34,103 nucleotides of DNA. Origin: a bacterium HR16 (GTDB taxonomy: Bacteria; Armatimonadota; HRBIN16). How positions within the stretch are numbered: the stretch's first letter is position 1; each line of letters opens with the position of its first letter. The position numbers and the translations under genes are program-made. Of this stretch, positions 6,322 through 15,167 are shown piece after piece. Below the pieces are notes generated by a model. That model made no database searches and had not been told where the DNA came from. It saw nothing but the letters and a program-made list of their open reading frames with translations. Location: positions 1-34,103 of the forward strand of contig BEHS01000006.1 of NCBI GenBank assembly GCA_002898895.1. The letters run 5' to 3'.

Positions 6322-6666
6322 ATGCGCGGAGACTGGAAGCAGACTTTCCTGGCAGCACTGTCGCGCGGATGCACCGTCTCGCTGTCTGCCAAACTGGCAG
6401 GCGTGTCGCGCCAGGCAGCTTACAAAGCGCGTGCACGCAGCAGAACGTTCGCCGATGCGTGGCAAGACGCTTTGGAGAGTGGCACGGACGTGCTGGAAGA
6501 CGAAGCGGTTCGCCGTGCACTTGCTGGTAGCGACACTCTGCTGATGTTCTTGCTGAAAGCGAGGCGTCCGGAGAAGTTTCGTGACAACGTTCGTGTTGAA
6601 CACGACGCCGGACGCGAGATGCTGACCGCACTGGAGCAAGCAATCAAAAGTGTTCAGTCACCATGA
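6322..6666 (+). CDS. Terminase small subunit-like HTH protein
   Basis: A 114-residue protein with the layout of phage small terminase subunits of the HTH type. It has W..TFLAALSRG, then a helix-turn-helix (SLSAKLAGVSRQAAYKAR), an F..AW..ALESG helix, LEDEAVRRALAGSD and the family-typical LLMFLLKARRPEKFRD. Small terminase recognises the packaging site and guides the large subunit. No large subunit is encoded here, which is what phage satellites do to redirect a helper's packaging machinery. AAAAGGAG lies about 9 bases before the ATG. A strong terminator follows. A generic HTH regulator is the main alternative, but the C-terminal KARRPEKF motif makes TerS better. Confidence 0.75.
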   Translation: MRGDWKQTFLAALSRGCTVSLSAKLAGVSRQAAYKARARSRTFADAWQDALESGTDVLEDEAVRRALAGSDTLLMFLLKARRPEKFRDNVRVEHDAGREMLTALEQAIKSVQSP

Positions 6667-6682
6667 CCTCGCTCGTTCTTGC

Positions 6683-7438
6683 ATGACCACAGTCCATACC
6701 CCCACCGCCGGTAGCGGTCGAGAACCGGCAACGGTGGGGGAACTTTTTTTACCGCCAGACTGGTTTCCGACGTGTTCCGTCCGGCGCGTCGTGGTGCACA
6801 GCGCGACCGTGTGCGAACCGCTTGACGACTTGCTGCCGTGCTACCACTTTCTGATTGCCAAGTCCGGCGCGGTAGCGCGTGGACTGTTCTCATTGGCTGA
6901 CAACGCTTCGCCACAGCGCGGACGTGGCTACGCCAGACACACAGCGCGTCACAACATCGGTAGTGCCGGTGTGCTTGTGCTTGGTGGCGGTGCGCCGAAC
7001 GAACGGCAGTGGCACAGTCTGGTGGCGTTGTGTCGTTTGCTGTGTTCGCGCTACCAGCTGGACGCAACCGACGTGGTGACGCACGCGGAGATTGAACCGG
7101 ACACAAACGACTTGCCGGAACTTGGCGACGCACTGCGTGCAGCAGTCGCAGCAGCACCGTTGCCAGAATGTGACCGTGAGGAGCCGCCAGCTTACTCCTT
7201 CGTGGACGCCAACGGCAAGCGTCTGGTAGCCAGGTTGGACGGTGGCGACGTGTGGTTACCACGCGCCAGCTGTGCGCGTTTGTTTGGCGACGTCGGCGAC
7301 GCGCCGACACAGAAGCACGTCATCTACGGCGTCCTGTCCGTGTGCGTGCCGTTACGCCATGTGCTGGCACGCTTGCACAGACACGTGGAGTATGACGCCA
7401 GAAAAAACAGCTTGGTGCTGCAGGAACTTGAGGAGTGA
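6683..7438 (+). CDS. Amidase_2/PGRP-like N-acetylmuramoyl-L-alanine amidase
   Basis: A peptidoglycan amidase-like lysin. From ATG 6683 it is 251 residues; the track's GTG 6650 would overlap terS by 17 bases. Neither start has a convincing ribosome binding site. The Amidase_2 pattern is visible: RRVVVHSATV (first zinc His), CYHFLI, the NIGSAGVLVLGG strand, W..L..LC..L, then VVTHAEIEPDTNDLP (second His and the Asp-rich end). About 80 C-terminal residues form a separate domain with KRLVARLDGGDVWLPRA, which may bind cell wall. No signal peptide is seen, so a holin or other release route would be needed. As the last gene of a satellite it could give lysis or cell-wall entry functions. An intrinsic terminator overlaps its 5' codons. 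Confidence 0.75.
   Translation: MTTVHTPTAGSGREPATVGELFLPPDWFPTCSVRRVVVHSATVCEPLDDLLPCYHFLIAKSGAVARGLFSLADNASPQRGRGYARHTARHNIGSAGVLVLGGGAPNERQWHSLVALCRLLCSRYQLDATDVVTHAEIEPDTNDLPELGDALRAAVAAAPLPECDREEPPAYSFVDANGKRLVARLDGGDVWLPRASCARLFGDVGDAPTQKHVIYGVLSVCVPLRHVLARLHRHVEYDARKNSLVLQELEE
6699..6750 (+). terminator. Intrinsic terminator after terS, inside the amidase start region
   Basis: The arms CCCCCACCG (6699-6707) and CGGTGGGGG (6732-6740) form a 9-bp stem, extended by CCGGT/ACCGG across a small bulge, and are followed by AAC and seven Ts (6744-6750). It is the only hairpin in the element with a real U-tract. It lies 33 bases after the terS stop and within the 5' coding part of the amidase reading frame. 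Confidence 0.7.
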
Positions 7439-7560
7439 ATGTCTAAGTTGGCACTGGCGTGGTGTGCACACCGTGACCGTCAGATTCGTTCAAACTGTCA
7501 CACGTCGGAACACAACATGTTGTACTGTTTCTGGCTGTGGGCTACTACATGTAGTATGGC
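7439..7560. other. Right-end non-coding region with palindromes
   Basis: The 120 bases between the last gene and the tRNA carry no ORF. They hold three perfect palindromes: GGTGTGCACACC (7461-7472), CAACATGTTG (7513-7522, part of the terminal inverted repeat) and TACTACATGTAGTA (7543-7556, abutting the tRNA 3' end). The last shares CTACTAC with the inverted GTAGTAG at 50-56 on the left. These look like binding sites for integrase or excisionase. Confidence 0.6.
7513..7529 (-). repeat. Right copy of 17-bp terminal inverted repeat
   Basis: Exact reverse complement of 64-80. It lies 37 bases inside the attR core, whereas the left copy lies 45 bases inside the attL core. Seen directly; a recombinase-arm role is inferred. 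Confidence 0.7.
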
Positions 7561-7632
7561 GCGCCCGGAGGGACTCGAACCCCCAACCCTCAGATCCGAA
7601 GTCTGATGCTCTATCCATTGAGCTACGGGCGC
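7560..7632 (-). tRNA. tRNA-Arg(UCG)
   Basis: A full cloverleaf: acceptor GCGCCCG/CGGGCGC, D stem GCTC/GAGC, anticodon stem TCAGA/TCTGA with loop CTTCGGA (anticodon UCG, reading CGA), 5-base variable loop, T arm with TTCGAGT, discriminator G. CCA is not encoded. Its 5' half and promoter are host DNA and its 3' end was restored by the element's attachment site. This is standard for integration into tRNA 3' ends. Confidence 0.95.
7566..7584. other. attR core (19-bp identity with attL)
   Basis: The 19 bases are identical to positions 1-19 and correspond to the T arm and the start of the 3' acceptor strand of tRNA-Arg. Identity may extend further left of the window edge at the attL side, which cannot be seen. 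Confidence 0.75.
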
Positions 7633-7644
7633 GCACCGGATATT

Positions 7645-7673
7645 ATTATCCCACAAAAGTGAGCGAATCGCAA
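7645..7673 (-). promoter_or_regulatory. Promoter of tRNA-Arg
   Basis: On the minus strand: TTGCGA, 17 bases, GATAAT, with the -10 box 12 bases before the tRNA. It lies on the host side, so the intact tRNA keeps its native promoter. Confidence 0.55.
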
Positions 7674-7762
7674 GTGCCACCGCGGTTCCACCTCTTGAAG
7701 CGGCAGGATTCCTCTGGTGTGAAGCGAACTGGGTGACGACCAATTTGAGGGAGAACGGAAGG

Positions 7763-9724
7763 ATGAACAGGGCTGACCGCTTTCAGGGGCAGTACTTCTC
7801 AGGCAAGGGAGATACAGACTATCTGCAGCTGCTGGACATCGCTCGCCGGATGTTTGACCCCGACCCCGAGTTTCAGAACCTGCCGATGCTGTATACCCCG
7901 CAGTGGAACGGCTTCGTGGAGGGACCAACGTGGAACGCCTGGTGGATACAGAATAGCTACGGAACCACTTACTGCGCGCTGCCGTTTCTGATGGAGCCGT
8001 ACATCACTTTCTTGCAGAACGCACAGGACCTGTGGTTTGACCAGATGGGCGATGGGAAGACCGTGCGCCCCTTCCAGATGGGTGAGCGGCGTTTCGACTG
8101 GGTTCCGCCGGACGGCTGTTTATGTGACGCCGCCGCGCCGGGGTGGTTTGTAGCAAAGCAGGGAGATGGACGGGTGGACATCCATGACTGGGGCATGGAG
8201 TTCACAGCAGCAGGGCTGTTGATGCAGGCGGAACTGCTGTTGATTAGCCGTGACCCCGAAGCCATCGCCCGCTACCTGCCGAAACTGGAGCGCTGTGCGG
8301 AGTTCATCGAGAGCCGACGCGACCCGAAGAACAATCTCTTCCTTGCGGGACCGGCGGGTAACCTGCTGGCTCCCAGCTACGCAGGCTGGAAACGTCCCGA
8401 CGGCACGTACGATATGGCGTATCTGACCGGGCTGTCTGTTACGTATATCGCGGCTCTGGACAGACTGATTGAGCTGGAGAAGATGGCAGGCAACACCCGC
8501 AAGGCGCGACTGTACGCAGGACGGCGAGAGCGGGCACGCAAAGGGCTGGCACTGCTTACCACCGAGGAGGGCTACTTCATCAAGTCCCTGGACCCCGACG
8601 GCACGAAACACGGGGTGTACGGCGCGCCGAAGCATGGCTACTTCGAATCCTCCCCAAATCACGATGCGATATGCTTCCGTGTGGTGGATGACATGCAGGC
8701 GCAGCGCATCTACACCAAAATCGCCTCCATTCCGGGCTTGCGCCCCTACGATTTCATCATCCCGAACTATCCCTCACTGGATGACATGTACACGGAACCG
8801 GAAGGCTTGTGGGCTTTCGGCGTGTGGGTGAACGGCGGGCACTGGTCTACCTGCGAAGCGCGGATGATCATGGCGTATTACCGCCTGGGTAAACACGAGG
8901 ATGCTCGCCGTTCGATGAAGCGGTTGCTGGACTTCGCCCGTCGGTTTCGCCTGGATAACCCGCTGGTGAAGTTCGGAAGCGACGTGTACCAGCCGGGTGA
9001 GCCTGTCAATATCACTTACGATGCCTTCGGACCGCCTGCCGCGATGGTGCGCGGGCTGTTTGAGTACCTCTATCGCGCCGATGGGTTGACGCTGATACCA
9101 CATATACCAACCGGTGTAACCGAACTGCATCAGCGCTTCCCTGTGCGCTTCGGCAGGAAGCGGTTGTATCTGTCTGTTGTGGGGCAGGGGAAGGTGCAGA
9201 GAGTGCTGGTTAACGGTAAGCACTGGCAGTGGCATGACGAAGCGTCGGTGTTCCTGCCCGATGAACGCACGCCGGAAGTGGCTGCGATACAGATTGTGCT
9301 GGACGATGCCAAGCCGGTACAAGTGCCCAAGCCCGCTGTACCGGTCGCTACGAAGGTGGTGCTGAGCGAGCTGGCAAGGGCTTCTGTTCCGGCTTCGCTT
9401 GCACAGTTGAAGGAGCGGGTGGCGCCTTTCGTCCGTCTGCTACAGCGATTGGAGCAGGCGGGATTGGGGCATACATACGAAGCGGCTCACGCCCATCTGA
9501 TATTGAGACAGTGGTTGACGGTACTCCGGCGCACAGAATTGCAAACTGCAGGCAAACTCCATTCTCTGCCCGAGCGGTCGCAAGCAGCTGCTGATAAGAG
9601 CTATCTGGACACCCTGACAAAGTTGTGCGACGGTCTGCAGAAGGTGCTGGACGGCTACGCTGAATCGCCTCTTGCCGAAAAACGCCGCATCCGCGAGGTG
9701 TGGCAGGCGGTGAAGGAAGGGTAG
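7763..9724 (+). CDS. Glycoside hydrolase-like (alpha/alpha)6-barrel protein
   Basis: A 653-residue protein with the look of an (alpha/alpha)6-barrel glycosidase, such as those related to alpha-L-rhamnosidase or GH63/GH116-like enzymes. Aromatic/acidic clusters typical of such active sites are present: FVEGPTWNAWWIQNSYG, DIHDWGMEFTAAG, DMAYLTGLSVTYI, NHDAICFRV, EGLWAFGVWVNGGHWSTCEAR. A beta-sandwich-like segment follows near 460-530 and a helical tail at the end. ATG 7763 is preferred over GTG 7733, since GAGGGAG precedes it by 9 bases. No signal peptide is seen, so action in the cytoplasm is likely. Substrate cannot be told. It is a single gene between the tRNA and an intergenic repeat; no partner genes flank it. 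Confidence 0.7.
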   Translation: MNRADRFQGQYFSGKGDTDYLQLLDIARRMFDPDPEFQNLPMLYTPQWNGFVEGPTWNAWWIQNSYGTTYCALPFLMEPYITFLQNAQDLWFDQMGDGKTVRPFQMGERRFDWVPPDGCLCDAAAPGWFVAKQGDGRVDIHDWGMEFTAAGLLMQAELLLISRDPEAIARYLPKLERCAEFIESRRDPKNNLFLAGPAGNLLAPSYAGWKRPDGTYDMAYLTGLSVTYIAALDRLIELEKMAGNTRKARLYAGRRERARKGLALLTTEEGYFIKSLDPDGTKHGVYGAPKHGYFESSPNHDAICFRVVDDMQAQRIYTKIASIPGLRPYDFIIPNYPSLDDMYTEPEGLWAFGVWVNGGHWSTCEARMIMAYYRLGKHEDARRSMKRLLDFARRFRLDNPLVKFGSDVYQPGEPVNITYDAFGPPAAMVRGLFEYLYRADGLTLIPHIPTGVTELHQRFPVRFGRKRLYLSVVGQGKVQRVLVNGKHWQWHDEASVFLPDERTPEVAAIQIVLDDAKPVQVPKPAVPVATKVVLSELARASVPASLAQLKERVAPFVRLLQRLEQAGLGHTYEAAHAHLILRQWLTVLRRTELQTAGKLHSLPERSQAAADKSYLDTLTKLCDGLQKVLDGYAESPLAEKRRIREVWQAVKEG

Positions 9725-9733
9725 TGGGTAACC

Positions 9734-9792
9734 GGAGGGCGAGGCTCCGTCCGAGCCGTTCGGCTTGCGGTCGCGACGGAGCGCGCCCCTCC
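9734..9792. repeat. Palindromic intergenic repeat, copy A
   Basis: Starts GGAGGGCGAGGCTCCGTCCG and ends with GGTCGCGACGGAGCGCGCCC plus CTCC, with a CCGTTCGG core; the outer arms are inverted. Related copies occur at 18387-18447, 18508-18569 and 30947-31005, always between genes. It may also act as a terminator between the two convergent genes here. Confidence 0.75.
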
Positions 9793-9832
9793 AATCCGAT
9801 CAAACGCCCCCTTTCCGATGGAGAACGCCTGC

Positions 9833-11653
9833 TTACTTCTTGATATGCTTACGCTTGGCGCGGTCGATGCCGGCGTCGCGTTTCTTCTCGTCCAGATGCC
9901 ACAGCCCACCCCGCAGGTAGAACGCCTGAAACGCGCTCAGCACCGATGCAACCCTTCTGCGTCTGGTGCGCCGAATAACGTTGACCTCACTGAGAATGCT
10001 CAGGAACTCCATGCCCCCACGGTGCGTGCTGAGAATCTCACAGATGATGTCGAAGGTGGAGTAGCTCTGAGCCATGCGCGTGCTCATATCCAGCAGCTCT
10101 TCGTATCGGCTACGGCTGATATGCACACGCGGTTCCAGCGTGTCTTCCCAGCGCACCTTGAACACAAATGGGTCCTCGGTGCGGGTGAGAGTGAACACCA
10201 GCCCGGATACCGCCTCGCGCGTGGCGTACCAGTCCAGCAAACCGAAGATAAGACGGTCGTTCTGGTTCACATACACCTCTGTGTAGCGGTCGCCGGTGGT
10301 TTCGTCGATGAACGTCACCTGCTGGAAGGACGGTTTGGGCTGGAAGAATCCTGCGGGAATCTGGCACAGCGGGAAGGTGCCTATCTCCTTGTGACGCGCC
10401 TTAACCACACACTGCACGCTTTCAGGGACCGGGAAGATGGTTACCGCCTCCTCTTCGTCGCCCACGTCTTGCGCAAGCGGGTCCAGAATGTCAGAGCGCA
10501 GCGTGCCCGACAAGCCTTCATCCTCCAGGTCAATCTCCAGTGGTTCACCCTCTTCGGTGTAGAACTGCACCTCAGGGAAGCGCAGGCTCTCCGGTATTTC
10601 GAAGAGGTAGGCGGGCAGGTTTGCCTTGTTGGTGAAGCGTGTGCCGCCCAGCCACATCACCCGTTCGTCGTGCCTTAACGACAAGGTGATGGTATCGAGG
10701 TCGTTGGCGTAGGTAGGGTCGCTGGGGGTCAGGTCAAAGAAGCTGCGCGCCAGCTCTTCGGCGGTAACCACCTTGGGCGATTGCAGCACGCGCTGTACCA
10801 TATTCTCCACGTCTTCTACCGATAGCACCAGCGGCTCCGCCATCAGCTGCGCCAGCACTCCCGCCATCTGCCTGGCTTGAGGACGTATCGCATCGATCCA
10901 CTGGGGTACCCACTCTGCCAGCGCCCAGTGCGCCACCGGGTCCAGCGCATCTGCCTCCTGCAAAGGTAACGTCGTGACCCCCTCGGTATCCAGCAGGCTC
11001 TGGTAAGCCTGGAGCGCGTGGAAGGATTCGGGGTTCCTGTACCACTGCAGGAAGGCGATGAAGCGTGCGGACAGCGGCGTGCCTACCTCGCGCAACAGGG
11101 CGATGACCGATTCGGGTGAACCGTCGAACTTTGAGTGCTTGCGCAGCAGCTTTTGTGCCTCGGCGAAATCGACGTAGTTGTAGAACGCCACATCTTCCGC
11201 GCTGTCGTAGTCGGTGCGAAGTAGCCACTCCCGCAAGCCGATGCGGTTGTCCGGCAGGCGGAAGAAGTGTTCATCAGACAGACGGTAGACGACCACAGCC
11301 ATCGCCTGCGGGGTGCGATGATACACCTCGGCGAGCAGATAGGCAAGGGGCTCCAGACCAACGGGTTGCCCCGTGTTGCGCAGAATGCGTTCCACAACCG
11401 CATGAACAGGGCGTGTAGCATCCTCGAAGCGTGTGGAAAGCGTCCATCGCCGCTCGGTGGATGTGAACAGGTCGGCGTTGGAGCCCAGCGTGTAGCGCAG
11501 GATGTCCATGTCCAGGTCAGGCAAACCGCAGGCATCCTGCAGTTCCGACATTTTGGCAGGCTCCTTGAAGCGCACCAGCGCGTTGGCGACGGTTGCTCTC
11601 AGAAACGCCTGCGCGATGGTCTCTACGCTTTGTGCGGTGACAGAATTGCTCAC
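9833..11653 (-). CDS. Large unknown protein coupled to rimO
   Basis: I do not recognise this 606-residue protein. It is mostly soluble. The N-terminal 130 residues contain helix-strand units with VERILRNTG.P and LAYLLAEVYHR patterns reminiscent of winged-helix (HARE-HTH-like) modules. The middle is acidic (EIDLEDEGLSGTLRSD), and the C-terminus is basic with RRTRRRR and a Lys-rich end. No enzymatic motif, signal peptide or membrane segment is evident. Its ATG overlaps the rimO stop by 4 bases (ATGA), so it is translated together with rimO and downstream of it. That suggests a link to ribosome maturation or transcription, or simple operon packing. Intact length and a clean reading frame support a real gene. 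Confidence 0.85.
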   Translation of the reverse strand: MSNSVTAQSVETIAQAFLRATVANALVRFKEPAKMSELQDACGLPDLDMDILRYTLGSNADLFTSTERRWTLSTRFEDATRPVHAVVERILRNTGQPVGLEPLAYLLAEVYHRTPQAMAVVVYRLSDEHFFRLPDNRIGLREWLLRTDYDSAEDVAFYNYVDFAEAQKLLRKHSKFDGSPESVIALLREVGTPLSARFIAFLQWYRNPESFHALQAYQSLLDTEGVTTLPLQEADALDPVAHWALAEWVPQWIDAIRPQARQMAGVLAQLMAEPLVLSVEDVENMVQRVLQSPKVVTAEELARSFFDLTPSDPTYANDLDTITLSLRHDERVMWLGGTRFTNKANLPAYLFEIPESLRFPEVQFYTEEGEPLEIDLEDEGLSGTLRSDILDPLAQDVGDEEEAVTIFPVPESVQCVVKARHKEIGTFPLCQIPAGFFQPKPSFQQVTFIDETTGDRYTEVYVNQNDRLIFGLLDWYATREAVSGLVFTLTRTEDPFVFKVRWEDTLEPRVHISRSRYEELLDMSTRMAQSYSTFDIICEILSTHRGGMEFLSILSEVNVIRRTRRRRVASVLSAFQAFYLRGGLWHLDEKKRDAGIDRAKRKHIKK

Positions 11654-13047
11654 GGCGAAACCTCCTCCTTACACCCGGCGGTAACCGGCAGAGTAGTAGT
11701 GCTTTCGGCTATCAGGTCATAGACAGTGGCATCGGTAATTCTGACAGTGATGAACTCACCCGGTTGGGCGTTTCTTGCCCGTATGAGTACCGTTCCATCC
11801 ACTTCCGGTGCATCGCGGAAGGAGCGCGCCACCCACACGTTGCGCTGGCTTGGGTGCAGGCACTCGACAAGCACCTCCATCTCACGCCCAACCCAGGCAC
11901 GGTTACGCATCAGTGAGATGCGCTGCTGCAGACGCATGAGACGGTCGTAGCGAGATTGAGCCACGCGATAGGGAACCCTGTTGGGCAGACGTTCGGCAGG
12001 CGTGCCGTCCTCCGGCGAGAAGATAAAGGCTCCCGCTCGGTCCAGCTGCACCTCCTCAAGAAAAGAGAGCAGGTTGGCGAAGTGCTTCTCCGTCTCGCCC
12101 GGAAAGCCCACGATGAAGGTGCTGCGCACGGTCATGTCCGGGTTCGCCTCACGCAGGCGATGCACCAGTTCAACGTAGCGCTGTCTACCCGGCGGGCGCA
12201 TCATCGCCCGCAAAATCTCGTCGTCCGCGTGTTGCAGGGGTATATCCACGTAGGGTAGCACACCGGGCGTATTCGCCAGCACCTCAATCACTTCGTCCGT
12301 CATACGCGAGGGGTAGCAGTACAGCACGCGAATCCAGCGAAACGCGCCCATACCGGACAGCTCGCGCAACAAGCGGGGCAGCATCTGTTTGCCGTAGAGG
12401 TCCAGTCCATACTGCGTGCTGTCCTGAGCGATGAGATTGACCTCTTTGACGCCTCGCCTCGCGAGGTCTTCTGCCTCTGCCAGCACGCGCTCCAGCGGTT
12501 TGCTCACGTGCGCGCCACGAAAGGCAGGGATGGCGCAGAAAGTGCACTTGTGGTCGCAGCCTTCTGAAATCTTCAGATACGCGCTCCAGGGGGCGGTAGA
12601 GAGCACGCGTGTGCCCGTTTGCGCCCAGCGATGCTGAGGCGGTGTGTTTTCCACCACAGGCTGGTCATGCGACAGGGCACGTTCCACCACCTCGTGAATG
12701 CGCGCCATCTGCCCAACGCCGATCAGCGCGTCTACCTCGGGAACCTGTTCTAACAGCTTCTGTCCGTACCGCTGCGAGAGGCAGCCAGCGACAATAACCT
12801 TCGCTCCCCGGCGGCGTTTCCAGCGCAGGGCGTTGCGAATGGCGGATAACGACTCTTCCTTCGCGCTGGCGATGAACCCGCAGGTGTTGACGATGAGCAC
12901 ATCGGCGCGGGATGTATCGGCGGTGAGCGTGTAACCATGCTCCGCCAGCACACCCAGCATCTCCTCGGCGTCCACCACGTTTTTGGCGCAACCGAGGTTC
13001 ACTATCGCCACCGAAGGAGATTGTCCGTTAGAACGACCTGTCGCCAT
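11650..13047 (-). CDS. rimO: Ribosomal protein S12 methylthiotransferase RimO
   Basis: A radical-SAM enzyme that adds a methylthio group to an aspartate of ribosomal protein S12. The 465-residue protein has the three domains of the family. First comes the UPF0004 domain, whose cluster cysteines are 20, 56 and 89 (NLGCAKNVVDAE, NTCGFI, AGCLSQRY). Then the radical-SAM core has C164-x3-C168-x2-C171 (CDHKCTFCAIP). Last is a C-terminal TRAM domain (GEFITVRITDATVYDL). The LGCAKN and GCDHKCTFCAIP forms favour RimO over MiaB. The track start at 13116 is rejected: ATG 13047 has GAGGAG just upstream and matches family length. It has its own promoter and is followed by a coupled unknown gene. Confidence 0.92.
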   Translation of the reverse strand: MATGRSNGQSPSVAIVNLGCAKNVVDAEEMLGVLAEHGYTLTADTSRADVLIVNTCGFIASAKEESLSAIRNALRWKRRRGAKVIVAGCLSQRYGQKLLEQVPEVDALIGVGQMARIHEVVERALSHDQPVVENTPPQHRWAQTGTRVLSTAPWSAYLKISEGCDHKCTFCAIPAFRGAHVSKPLERVLAEAEDLARRGVKEVNLIAQDSTQYGLDLYGKQMLPRLLRELSGMGAFRWIRVLYCYPSRMTDEVIEVLANTPGVLPYVDIPLQHADDEILRAMMRPPGRQRYVELVHRLREANPDMTVRSTFIVGFPGETEKHFANLLSFLEEVQLDRAGAFIFSPEDGTPAERLPNRVPYRVAQSRYDRLMRLQQRISLMRNRAWVGREMEVLVECLHPSQRNVWVARSFRDAPEVDGTVLIRARNAQPGEFITVRITDATVYDLIAESTTTLPVTAGCKEEVSP

Positions 13048-13086
13048 ACACTCCTCACAAAAAAATCGCACTCGCGTGCGCACATT

Positions 13087-13116
13087 AGTATACCACGTTC
13101 TCGATGGGCAGGTCAA
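13087..13116 (-). promoter_or_regulatory. Promoter of rimO
   Basis: On the minus strand: TTGACC, 18 bases, TATACT. The -10 box is about 40 bases before the rimO ATG. Its -35 box lies only 9 bases from that of the divergent rplU promoter. Confidence 0.65.
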
Positions 13117-13125
13117 AACGCACCC

Positions 13126-13154
13126 TTGACAAAGAGCATTTTGTTCGGTAAAAT
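13126..13154 (+). promoter_or_regulatory. Promoter of rplU-rpmA
   Basis: TTGACA, 17 bases, TAAAAT: near-consensus. About 46 bases follow to the rplU ATG. The leader includes the small dyad GTGTTTGAACAC (13163-13174). Confidence 0.75.
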
Positions 13155-13200
13155 CCTACAGGTGTTTGAACACAATTCCCTGAGAGAAGCGGGGTTGGCA

Positions 13201-13512
13201 ATGGTCGCTGTCGTCAGAACAGGTGGAAAACAGTATAAGGTGGAACCTGATACCATCCTGCGTGTGGAAAAACTACCGGTGGAAGAGGGGCAGACCGTCG
13301 AATTGACGGAGGTACTGCTGGTGCAGGATGAGAACGGTCTGCGCGTGGGCACACCAACGGTACCTAACGCAAAGGTGGTTGCCGAAGTGGTGCGCCACGT
13401 GAAGGGCAAGAAGATTATCGGGTTTACGTATAAACCGAAGAAGAACGAGCGACGCCGCTACGGACACCGGCAGTGGCAAACCGTTCTTCGGGTGCAGAGC
13501 ATCGAAGCGTAG
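13201..13512 (+). CDS. rplU: 50S ribosomal protein L21
   Basis: Ribosomal protein bL21, which binds 23S rRNA in the large subunit. The 103-residue product begins [17 protein letters not shown] and contains [21 protein letters not shown], both family hallmarks, and has the usual length. The track ORF starts at 12937, but the family start is ATG 13201, right after the promoter and leader. It is followed 16 bases later by rpmA, the standard pairing. A near-consensus promoter lies 46 bases upstream. Confidence 0.97.
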   Translation: MVAVVRTGGKQYKVEPDTILRVEKLPVEEGQTVELTEVLLVQDENGLRVGTPTVPNAKVVAEVVRHVKGKKIIGFTYKPKKNERRRYGHRQWQTVLRVQSIEA

Positions 13513-13528
13513 AGTGAGGTGAGGCAAA

Positions 13529-13801
13529 TTGGCACACAAGAAAGGTGTGGGTAGCTCCCGCAACGGGCGAGATAGCAAATCGAAGCGCCTTGGCGTGAAG
13601 GAGTACGCAGGCGAGTTCGTGAAGGCAGGGAGTATCATCATCCGCCAGCGCGGTACCAAGTTTAAGCCCGGCAGGAACGTGGGCATGGGCGGTGATTACA
13701 CGCTGTTCGCGCTGGTGGACGGCGTGGTGAAGTACGAGAGCAGCGACAAGAAGAATCGCCGCGTGAGCGTGGTGCCGACGACAGAAGCGGTTACCGCGTA
13801 G
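13529..13801 (+). CDS. rpmA: 50S ribosomal protein L27
   Basis: Ribosomal protein bL27, whose N-terminus reaches the peptidyl-transferase centre. The 90-residue product begins [16 protein letters not shown] and has [10 protein letters not shown], as in the family. The start codon is TTG, with GAGGTGAGG upstream; no ATG would give the conserved N-terminus. There is no Firmicutes-style cleavable N-terminal extension. It follows rplU and ends before an intrinsic terminator. Confidence 0.97.
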   Translation: MAHKKGVGSSRNGRDSKSKRLGVKEYAGEFVKAGSIIIRQRGTKFKPGRNVGMGGDYTLFALVDGVVKYESSDKKNRRVSVVPTTEAVTA

Positions 13802-13814
13802 ATTTGCGAGATGA

Positions 13815-15166
<1,352 letters not shown>

Positions 15167-15167
<1 letters not shown>

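Larger units (their letters stand above)
1..7584. mobile_element. Integrated PICI-like phage satellite in tRNA-Arg
   Basis: The boundaries are two copies of a tRNA-Arg 3' segment: positions 1-47 match 7566-7612 with 4 mismatches, and the first 19 bases are identical. Between them lie an integrase next to one end, an AlpA-like HTH gene, a primase-polymerase/helicase, RNase H, an SSB-like protein, small coiled-coil proteins, a TerS-like protein and an amidase. No capsid, portal, tail or large terminase gene is visible. That gene set is characteristic of phage-inducible chromosomal islands, which hijack a helper phage's capsids through their own TerS. All genes are intact and tightly packed, and two genes at the integrase end face away from the rest in part, which argues against a decayed prophage. 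Glycine GGG codons look rarer here than in the host genes to the right, a qualitative impression that fits foreign origin. Satellite identity is inference; integration is directly visible. Confidence 0.82.

Noticed and set aside
1-7584. Defence island or restriction-modification cargo in the element
   Set aside because: No methyltransferase, nuclease-helicase, toxin-antitoxin, retron or CBASS-type motif was recognised; the unknown small proteins show no such signatures.
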